Origin: Petrolisthes cinctipes
Lineage: Eukaryota > Arthropoda > Malacostraca > Decapoda > Porcellanidae
Assembly: GCA_033782935.1 (NCBI GenBank)
Contig: JAWQEG010002468.1
Span: forward strand, 62,001 to 126,000
Reading direction: 5' to 3'
DNA length: 64,000 nucleotides
This document shows positions 24,701 through 36,700 of this stretch, piece by piece. Position 1 is the first letter of the stretch. Each line of letters starts with the position of its first letter. The position numbers and the translations under genes were made by a program. The notes beneath the pieces are model-generated. The model did no database searches and had not been told where the DNA came from. It saw only the letters and a program-made list of their open reading frames with translations.

Positions 24701-27700
24701 TCTTTTACATGCATGGACACAGAAATATTCCTGCCTATAAGCAAAGCCCTTGTTATTTCCCAAATGGGCCATGCATTTCATGCTGAAACTCCTTACATTT
24801 TGAGGAATGTATACAAGGTGGACAGTACCTTACAAATACATACAATAAAGTTACTTCCATCTATCTATCTATCTATAGCTCTGATGCCTCATTCCCTCCG
24901 GGAACTCGTCCCAAGGGGATGGCCACGGCAGAAGTGTCTCCAGTTTTCCCTGTTCCAACACTCTCTCCTAGCTTGGTCAAGTCCTCCTTTGCCCCTCACA
25001 TTTCTCTCCTTTACATACTCTTCCACTCTGTTCTGCCATCTAACCGGAGGTCTACCTCTCACACCAGGTCCCACAGCTTCATTTCCATGCACCTTCTTTA
25101 CAACTCCTCACCTTGCATTCTCTCTACATGTCCAAACCGCTTCAGTGTAATACGCTTCACCCTCTCAACCACCCTACACTCAATACCAATTGCCTTCTCA
25201 CTCATACCACATCTCTCATACACACTCTCATTACATTCTCCATCCCACCTAGTTAGTCCACATGCTCCTCTCAAGTAACTCATTTCCACTGCACCTATTC
25301 TAGACTGATGAGCCCTACTCCATGTCCATGTCTCTGACGCATATGTCAGTGTTGGCATGATTATACTATTTCCTAGTCCACTTTTCACTTCCATACTCAC
25401 ACTTCTACCCTTCATAATCCTCCCCAGTGATCCTATGACCTGTCTACCCCTCATTACTCTCTCCCTAATTTCTCCTTCCATACTTCCATGTTTACACAGA
25501 ACTTCCTCCATCCTCTCACCCCCTAGAGTTATCTCACACTTCGCCCCAGTTGGTACTCCCACTCTTTAGGGTGTTGCAAAGTCAATCACTTCAGTTTCTG
25601 CCCTTTCAAATACCATCACCTTACTTTTATCCATATTCACCTTCAGTTTCCTTCGTTTACACACAGACTGAAACTCATCCACCACCCTCTGTAACTCCCT
25701 TTCACTCTCAGCCATCAGCACAGTGTCATCTGCAAATAAACTTGCCATCAAGGACTAATTTACTCCATTCACTGTCAGCTTTGCCCCTAGGCCATTCACT
25801 TTGGCCTTCTTCTCTCTCATCCAACCATCCATACACTGTATATATATTGAATAAAAGGCCTCAATGCCTTTCAGCAAAGACCCCCCAACACCATAAATCC
25901 TCAACACCTCTGTCATAGCTTTCCTATCAGCATTATCGTATGCCTTCTCTAAGGCCATGAAGGCATCATACAACTTCCTACCTTTCCCAAAATATTTCTC
26001 CACTGTTGATTTTAATGCAAATATCTGATCCACACATCCTCTACCCTTTCTGAATCCTCCCTGCTCCTCACTAACTTTATTCCCAGTTACTTCAATCAGT
26101 CTCTCAGTAAGAACCTTCCCCAGTACACTAAGAATGCTTATTCCCCTATAGCTACCACACTCATCCTTACTCCCCTTCCCCTTATACAGAGGCACAATTA
26201 TGACTCTCCAATCCTCTGGCACCTCTCCCTGCCTCCAGGCCAATGTGCATATTAATTATTATTATAAGCAACATCCACTCCACCACTACCCCCCACACTT
26301 TAACATTTCAGCAGTTATCCCATCCACCTCCAGTGCCTTTCCCATTTTCAACTTTCCTATTGCTTTCCTAATCTCCTCCCTTCTCCAGGGTTGAAAAAAA
26401 TGAACTATGAGGAAAAATTGGAATACTTAGGACTTCCATCATTGGAAAGAAAGAGGGGCATCCATAGGACAGAGACCTCTAAATACTTAAGGGATATGAT
26501 GAGATGTATTGTAAATAGTGACAAGCCTTTTCATGAAATTTGTGGTCTCTCAGTCCATTTTAAGGTTGAAAAAAAATTCAGGTGGTTGTTAGAAATCCAA
26601 TTCTTTCCAACAGCTATCTGTTGCTTTATTTTTTTCTCCCTTTACTCAAGTTATTGTCTAATTGTTGTAAATGTTTGTGGCAGGTGGTGATGACAGACGA
26701 GTGCTGCTGTGGAATGTTGAGGCTGCTCTCTCTAACACCAACCAGTACCATCCACGCTCAATGAAGGGCGAGCACAACAGCAACATCTTTTGCCTTAGTT
26801 TTGATTCCAACAACACAAAAATATTTTCAGCTGGCAATGATGAACAAGTTATAGTCCATGACTTGCATACGTAAGTACCGTACCTTACTGGAGACAACAT
26901 TAGTTTTTTCTCTTTTGTGTGCCATTTCCACCAAAAAGAAATAAAGAGATACTTTACTATTTCTGTATACTATACAGACTGCCCATTAAATTTTACTTGT
27001 AACTAACATCTTTCTCTCAGGGGTGACTCGGTTGATGTGTTCTTGCATCGAGAGGCTGTGTATGGAGTAACAGTGAGTCCCACATGTGACTCAGTCTTTG
27101 CCAGTGCTGGGGAAGATGGCCAGGTGTTGCTCTATGATATGAGAAAACCTGCATCTACAGGTAGTATTGTATTCTGTACTGGGTATCCTAGAAAGAGCTT
27201 TCCAAAGCTTGGGACATGATAGAGGAATGTGTTCTAAAGTTGAATTTTTTTTTTGTGATACATAGCATCTGTTGGAAGCATTTAGATGTACAGTAGCTGG
27301 GTAAGGCAGAGGAAGGTTTTTTGTTCATTTTGAATTTGTAATTTTTTAACTCACAGAGTAATGTAATGGTGGTTAAGAGAGCAGAAACTTAAATGTTTGA
27401 CTTTACAACACATTACAGTGTAAAGGGGTAAGGTCTGCCTTTCAAGAGATAAAATGAAGGAGTTGAAATACCTGAAATAAATGATGAAGAAAGTAAGGGA
27501 ATTCAGATATCTGGGACCAAATTTATGTTGTGTAGGGAAGTGGAGTCCCCATCGCCAATGTGATGGTGTAGTCAGCCTCATATCCCCTACGATACAATGA
27601 CCTCACTAAAGGCTCAAATAGCCTCGGAGCTGGACCCCTTGCCTGTCAGGGGTCCTGCACTGGTGTTAGAGCCTCCTCACCCCTTGAAAAAAGGGACACA

Positions 27701-30700
27701 GGGTATTGATGATGATGAAGCATGAGAGCATGGAAAGGGAGATGACAGAGAGAGAGCAGTGTGGGGAAGACAGGTCATCATCATGTAGGGTATAAGTGTG
27801 ACCATGGAAGTGAAAAGGGGACTGAGTAATACTGTAGTATAGTTCTGTTGACACTGACGTATGAGGCATGGACATAATATATATAGGGAGCAATAATCTT
27901 GAGTAGGTGTAGTGGAAATGATCAACTTGAGAAGAACATGTAGTATATAATGCACTGGCTAGAAAATTAGATAAAGCATCTGTCTATAGCTCTGATGTCT
28001 TATTTCTTCTGAGAACTCTTCCCATTGGAGTGGTCAAAACAGAAATATCTAAAGTAATCCCTGTTCAAGCAATCCTTTGCAAAGTCTCCCAGTTACACAA
28101 GGTCCTTCAGTCACACTGCTGTGTAATTTTTTGTACAATTTAAATTTCTTTTTATACGTGATAAATTTTGTCACAAAGAGCCTATGGTAAAATATAAAAT
28201 GCTTCTTTTCCAGACCCTGTGTGTCTAGCAAGGTACCATGATGCCTTCCATGCTGTACAGTTCCATCCAGTTGAATCCAGCTATGTGGTGACTGCCAACT
28301 CTAGAGAGGGGGTGTCGCTGTGGGATGTCCGAAAACCCAGGGAGTTAGTACACTGAAGAGTTTCTACTATATTGTATTTGCTTGAATAAGGGCCCTGTCA
28401 CACAAAAGCCAGAATAAAGAATTGGTATGTTGTAAAATGTCTGACCATTCACATCAGAAGACAATGTGGAAGTCACTCAACTTGGCACGCCAAATCATGT
28501 GGGATTCATATCTCTTGTCAACATCTTCATGGGATACTGATCACTTTCCTTAAGTGTATCAAATTTCCTACTAAAACATATTTTTCCCTGTATTATACTA
28601 AGATTATTTTACTCGGATGACCTCAGTCTGTGACTTAGTGCCATATGGCCTCAGAATACCTTCACTAAAAATGGATGCACTATGATTCTAACTAATTGGA
28701 GATCTTGAATCAGAAAGGATCTGATTGTGGTCGTGGTGTGAGAGGCTGCTGATATTGTAGAAGCAAGTCTGTTAATGGTTAACTTGTACTTCATACTATC
28801 ATTTAGCCATTACTTGAAGGTGGCTTCTTACATAGCTTGCTCTCAATTGTGTATGGTGTCTCTTATCCAAACACACCATTGGTAATTGGGTCCCACTGGG
28901 GTTTACATAGTATTTCGGCACCACAGATTTGTCCTTAGGTAATAAATATACTCTGACCTGCTTAAGCATCACATTACAGACATTCATGTATGTACACTCG
29001 CAATCCAAACTTTATATCCAGGTCTAGTTGAAATTTAGAATCATTTGACATACTAGTAAACCAATTACAACACTTATCCTGTTTCATATTTGCTTGAGCT
29101 CACTTTAAACTCGATTAGGCTATTCAAAGCAAGCCTGGATACATATTTTGGATAGTGAGTGTACAGTGCTGTATAAATGCCATCATAATATCAACTACTG
29201 TATTGTTTCATCGTTCATTCACAAATTTACGTTGATTGGTGCCTTGTTCCCCAAATGGCTGGCCATTATAGAACAGTAATAGTTTTTCTACCTCACCAAG
29301 CAGTGTTTTACAGGGTGCCTGCCTCTCCATCCCAAAGGTGCTATTCACCCTTTGCCCCAAGGAGAATCTCCTGAGGGTGTTTGTGAAGCATGGTAAATTG
29401 TATTGTGATGAGGAAAAGGTATTCTCAGATCAGGATATAGCTGGTATAGGTGATATTTCCATAGATGTGGGTGTTGTGTAACTGGTGCTGGCCTAATACC
29501 TCAGCTATAGGAAACAGAAAGAAATGTAGCCGGCAAACAAGGTCTGTGAGCATCTTGGCAATACAGCTGTAGTACCTCCTTGGATGAGGCTGTCTATCCC
29601 TACTATTTTTACAACAACAAATACTGTATGTTTAGACATGTTTAAAAGAGAGTGGTTGAGTGAGCCAATGTTTACCTAGACTTAGTCTCATCTCCATGTT
29701 TTCCTGTTTCCCTCCCTCTATTTTTCACACTCCATGCCACTTTTGTGTATAATGTTAATTCTTATATGGAAGGGTAGGCTAGCCTACCATAAAATTGTAC
29801 ATGTTTGCTTCTATCCATAGACTGGTAAGTGTTGCTTTATGTAAAAAAATTGAGGGCATTTGCTCAGCTTGGTATATTGAATAGTTTAACCAGACTAGAG
29901 CCCCTATTATCCTGAATTATACAGGGTTTACTGTATATATATAATCTATTATTTGTGCAGAAAACACATTCATTTGCCATGTTCCAGGCCTGTACTTAGA
30001 TACGGAGAGAAGAAATGTGCCCAATCATCAATCTGTGCAAGATTTAACCGTACTGGTAGTCAGATTATTGCCTTGAGACGCAGACTTCCTCCTGTTTTGT
30101 ACAACACTCACAGCTCAAAACCAGTTTGTCAGGTAATGGAAAGTATACACTTGTTAACAAGATAGAATTTTTAATGGATACATGTGCAGACATAAATTTT
30201 CAAAGCATGCTAGCCTGGGTTTGAAACATACATTACTAAAAATATTGCTATAGAAATATATGAATAATACTTTTAAGTAATCTTGTCATGGACTAGCACC
30301 ATCCTTTGTTTGGTGAGATTTTGGCTCCTGGTGTGAATGTTTCTAATCAGTTAATTGAAAAACGCTGTTATAAACACATATGTGTGTAAACTGTCAGCTT
30401 TGAACTTGTTGAAACCTTTGCCTATGCAGTACAGTATATACTTTACTGTAATTTTGTTTCAATGTTTCCTTCAAAGGCATGTGTGACCATGTCAAGAGAT
30501 ATTTTTTTACTGTTTTGCCAATGAGAGTTCTGTTTTCAAGCCAAGTGACAGATAAACCAATGATAAACTACTTGTGACATTTCATAACAGTTCATAATAC
30601 AGCTCATTACAGTTCCAGATACTGTAGTGAATTTTTTTTACATTAATTTCTACCTTAAGCCAATTCTTAAACAATATCAACTCCTTTTATAATTCATTCA

Positions 30701-33700
30701 TACACACTGCATAGCAGCCTCTCATCTCACAACACTCTTAACACTTGGACAACATAGACAATCCGTTTAATCTTCCTCGGCACCTGTTAATTGTTGACAA
30801 CTACTCACTATCCATTGGGTTATCAAACTCATTAACCTCCATTAACTTTATACTGAAAAGTTAAAGGATAATGGCAAAGTTATGTCTATGCATTGGCTTA
30901 TGTTTCAGATTGTTTAGTACCATTATATTTAAATTGCCTATTATTATTTTAGCATTTATATTTCAGTTTGATGCCGAGCATTACTATAACTCCTGCACCA
31001 TGAAAAGTTGCTGTTTTGCTGGAGACAGTGACCAATTTGTTTTGTCAGGTTCTGATGATTTTAATCTCTACATGTGGAAGATCCCTGATGGTAACAACTC
31101 AAGTAAGTTATTCCACTAAATTGTGTTGAATATGTTGTACTGTGTATATACTGTAAGTTCATTAATACTTAGGGTAATACTGTAATTGAGGTGGTTTCCC
31201 TCTCTCTTTTCTTTTTTCCTCCAATGTGACTAGTCCACAGGGTAAAGAAGTAAGAGTCCAGTTTGATGATGTGTGCAGTTAAACGCCTTAATAACAAAGC
31301 CAGTTGGAACCAAAATCTTTTTGGTACAGTAGAGAGACTGTTTTGAATGATTGGTATAAATTTTCTAACAAAGTGTATCACTCCACATGCACAAAAATGA
31401 TGAATACAGAGGAAAATAATATAGCTTCTGTACCATAACATCTGCTTCTTTTGTCAAACACTACACCATGATGACTTCATGGGGGTTATGCATTATTTTG
31501 TCTCCTAGTCAATGCAGGCAGGTTAATAGCACTTATGGAGATTGTTACAAGATAAAGTTAATGGCATAGAGGTTTTCACACCAACAGAACATATTGTATC
31601 AGAGGCCCACATGGTGTTGAGAGGGCATCGTTCCATTGTAAATGAAGTCCGATTTAATCCACAAAACTTCATCATAGCGTCATCAGGTGTAGAAAAGATA
31701 GTAAAGGTATGTAGTGTATTGTATTGTTTGTTTTGATGAATGTTTTGACTACAAAATCATGCTGTTGTACTGATCAAAGATCAATGCTGACTAAACTCCA
31801 AGCAGTGTACTGTTAAATCAAGAAGTCAGAAGTGATGTAAATCTGTCATATATATACAGTATGTATATATATTTATATCCATAATTTTTGTGCTATGTTT
31901 AGCTGTGGAGTGGACTGTCCTTGCCTGGATTCAAGGGCAATCTGTTCAGAGGTTCACGAGGCGGCTCCATGACCCGGCGTGTCTACACACACGAGGAGTA
32001 CATCGGACTTGTGCTGGAGAGTGGACAGGTAGTTGGGGTATGTCCAGGGGCACACACTTCCATCCCCACCCACCCACTTCAATATTTGCAAGTTTTCATC
32101 ATCTATGCTATATTCCTGCTTCTGTCTTTACTTCCTTCCACCATTGCCAATATCACTTCTCACCTTCATTTTCTTTACTTGAAATTTTTCTTGCATCCAT
32201 TCCTGTTTTCATTCCTGTCATTGCCTTCACTTCCCATGGATATACTTAGACACACTGCATTAATTAAGTCTTAGTAAGGGGGAAAGGTGGATAATGATAG
32301 AGTTACAGGCAGACCATTTGTATGATAGGGAATTTTAGAGAACAAGGATAAGACAGTGGCTTGGCAAGAGTTAAATGCTCTCCTGGGGGATAGAAGCATA
32401 CGAGAGTGAGTGATACAGATTTGCAGTGAAGAGAGAGAGGCTGTAGTGGATCAATAAATTGTTTCTGCTTCTCTCTCTATCTATATTTCTTTCATACCCT
32501 CTTTCTTGCCTGTGATATTTGTGACTGATTAGATTGGAGAGTGTTGTATTTTGTCCTGAGGTGAGGAAGCTTACACTGAGAGAGTTCAGAAGAGCATGTA
32601 CAGTATATCAGCAATAGAAGAGAGTGAATGATGCAACTTTACAGGGAAGAGAGAGAGGGAGTAGTAAAACAGTAAGAGGGGGTAAGTTGATGAAATGAAA
32701 CTTAATTTTCCCACCCTCTCCACAAGTGTTTTGAAGGTTAAGCCACCCTTTGCGTGAGTACCATACTCAAGACAGTAGCACATGAGAACCCTGTACAAAG
32801 ACAGCAGCTATATGGGGGTAAAAGATTCAGGGAATCTGTGCAACACACCCAATTTCTTTAAGGCACCCACAGTTTCTTGAGATTAATTAATTGATAAGTA
32901 GACTAACTGATAGAGAAACAGATTGATTCATGGAATAGGATGTATTGGGTATGTCCTCTGATTGAAGGGATTAATAATAACTCTGTCACGTTGATACTTC
33001 TTCCACAGGATGTCAACCATGACTACAGCCACGGTAGTACAGATGAGGACCCCCGCATGATGGCCTTCTTTGACTCCTTGGTGCAGCGTGAGGTGGAAGG
33101 TTGGACATCCAACACTGACCTCTCTGATGACACCCAGCATCCTTTATCTGGTCCTGATGATGATGACACCACCACCACAACTCAGTCCTCTCTCTCTCTC
33201 CCCACAACCTCACAGTCTGATGACAATGACTCAGATGATGGTGGGTAAATTTGTACAGTTGCTGAGAATAGTCAATTCAGCTATAATGTGGTTAACTAGT
33301 GCTGGGTACATTCCATGTAAAAAAAATTCATGCTATGGGGATTCTTGAAAACCTCAATTTGGTTCTGACCCCAGTCTACCGTGATGCACTTATCACATAA
33401 ATCAACAATTTTACTCCCACATCCCCCACCCCCACATTTACTAAGCTGAATTACTTCTCATAATTCTCTTAAATAGATGGCGGTGGCGGTGGTGGTGGTG
33501 GAGGTGGCGGTGGTCGTCGAGACAGCCCAGAAGAGAGACCAAGTGGTCGACGAGGACCCAGTCATACACCGAGTAGAAGAGGTACTCGCCATCAACATCC
33601 CAGAGATGATGACGATGACGATGATGATGATGATGATGATGCTGACAAGGTATATACACTAATATAATATCCATATTATGGTTCAGTTAATTTAGTAATT

Positions 33701-36700
33701 TATGATCCTGGATCACATTCATTAATAATCTATGTGATGGCAGTTGATAAGTACTATATATTACAGGAAGAAATCTTGTTAAGTTAACTTCTGAATAATT
33801 ATGCTTCATGCTTCCCTGGAGGAGAGTTTGCAGTATCATTCAGTCATTAAATCCTTTTTCATGTTCAGTTCAATTCTCCAGCCTGAGTTAACCGGTAGGT
33901 CACACACGTCATTCTTAACATAACTAGAGCACAGTAGTCAATAACAGAGTGCCTTAGGCTATTTTTCCTTTTGTCTATGATGTCCAGTCTTTCTGTTATA
34001 TTATACAATATCCTGCTACAGTATCACAAATGTTGATTAGATTGTCTATAGTCCAGTCATATAAGCCAAAAAAAGCAGAGCTTTCATCTCCCTCATGCAT
34101 CCATCCATATAAACATTGGACAGCCACAATGACATCACACACCTCTGCCTCAGCCCCACACTGATATCAGAGTTCTTGGTAAAATATTTATAATTCCTGG
34201 TAGAATATTGCAAAACAAAATGGAAAAAGTTGTTACTCTTGTACCATCGCCGGCCCTTAAGGGTAATTTCTGTGAGGGAATAAGGTATCAGTCCATATGA
34301 ACTAAAAATGAATGTTAAAATCCAAAGCTATATACTGTGTGCCTGTAATTGGTGTAGATAATACATTGTGGCACACTTTTTTCCTTTCCATTTTTAGGAA
34401 TCTGGTGGAAGCGAGTGGATCATGCACTTGATTGCTAAAAAGAGGGCCAAACTCAGGATTGCCAAGCATGCAAGAAGAAAACAGAAGTACCTCAGAAGAC
34501 ATCGGAAAAAAGCCCAACACATTCTTAGATCATTTTCAACAAGCAGGAGAAGGTATGTGTGAATATGGTATGAAGATAAGGGATGAATTTTATATATGAC
34601 TTATTGTGTAATTTCATTTAATGTACTTGCTTTTTATTTAAGTGTGAATTATGGTGAGTCACAATACTGCATGTGAACCACTCAAATCCAAAGTACTTAT
34701 ATTTGAAAACTCCCATTTTTTAACATTTGTACTTGACGATGAAAGTTAAAAGGTTTATTTTTTAATTCATAAGAGTGGTACCATGTGCATATAAAACTGT
34801 ATTAGGTTGCACTTTATAGGGATCACACTCCTTTTGTATCACTGTCCTTGGCATTCACAAAGCATTCAGACCACTCTATTAGATTTTTCTGATATTTGAT
34901 ATGCAGATATGGTCTGGCTGTGATTAACTAGTTGGTTAGAAAATTACTCATATTTTCAACCAATACCAAAGAACCAAAGTGATTATCAATGAAATGAAAC
35001 AGACTATAAAATATTCATAGGAGAAACACCAAGCAAGATTAGATATAATACTCTATGTGCTGGATTTGATTATGGGATAGCAGGGGAACATAATTTCCAC
35101 TTGTAATATAAGATGTATACAGTAGAACTTAATGTTCTGAGATGTAAAATATCTCTGAACAATAACTGTGTTTGATATTATCATATACAGTATTAAAAAA
35201 ACTTGAAATTAACCTGTTTTGTAATGTGGAGCTATAGTCCATTCCAATAGGAAAATCGGCTCTAATTTGTGTGTGAACACATCGGTAGAGGTGGCACTCC
35301 TGCTACTGTTCGGAAGGTGTATGATTTGTTTACATTCTCACCAAGCATTCCACCATCAAAAAATATTAATATTTCTTCACTTAGCGCACCTATTACTTAA
35401 GCCAGGAAGATTTGGTTTATATCATTGGATTAAACAGTAATTGAACAACAATAATACAATCATTAAAACTTTGGCTAATATTGCTTACTTGTATCCACTT
35501 TAAGTACTCTGTAATAATATCAGCTTGAAATAATTGCCGTATATTATTATTACCGAACTCCACTGATAAAATGGTTGATTAAATTGACGCCAATTTTTAC
35601 AACCTCCTTATTGGTTCATCCCACCATTATACTGTCAGTGATTTAACAATCTTTACCTCTATGTAGTATATGGTAATTATTTCAAGCTGATATTATTACA
35701 GAGTACTTAAAGTGGATACAAGTAAGCACTATTAGCTGATATCCCCCCAAATATTGTACAAACAATAATCATTACATTCATGTTGGTAGTACTTGGCAAC
35801 TCCATCCACCTCCCCCTTCCTCTCTCTCCCCCTCCATCAAGTCATGTCGGCATGTTAATAAGATGCAACATATCCATACAAATCTTTCCATTTATCTCCT
35901 ATAGTGCTTTTTACATAAAATCTGAAAGGACCATCGTATTCAAGAGAGTTTTATATACTGGAGTGCATGTTTTATTCTAAATTTACTTTTATTATTGCTG
36001 CAAATACCAATGATAAGCAAAATGTTGTATAAACCGTAATATTATATTCTCTGACTTATACTTGCTGTAATTACTTTATTTTTTACCCTCCAAAGTTTTA
36101 ATTAATGTATTATACTTGTACAGTTTAATCCAATGATATAAACCAAATTTTCCTGACTTATGTAATAGGTGCGCTAAGTGAAGAAATGCATATATTTTTT
36201 GAACGGTAGCAGGAGTACCACTTCTACCAATGTATTCGCACAAATCGGAGCCGATTTTCTTATTGGAATGGACTATACCTTCTGTTAAAGTAATGTATGA
36301 CAGTACATTAGGGAAATTGTATAGTTTTTTTATAATATAAGATCTTGATATAACATTACATATGTATAAAAATAGAGGACAGTTTGCCAACTCAGATACA
36401 TTCAGAATGTACTCGTCTTTACCAACAGCTGTGAGTTTATAGAGATTTACGGCTTTCTTTTCCCTCTTTTTTTTTTTTTTTTTTTTCAAAATAAGGATAG
36501 TATACAGTATATACAATATGTAACAATGTGACTTCTTGCAACATGTCTTTCCTGAGAGAAAGATTGTTTAGCAAGAGAAAAATGAGTCATCTGGGGGTAA
36601 TAGTGATCCTTATGAGTTTGCATGATAAAATTATTGATATTTTCATAGGTGACTGTAATTTGCACTTAGGTGAAGAAAGGGCAAGAAGATAAAAATACAC

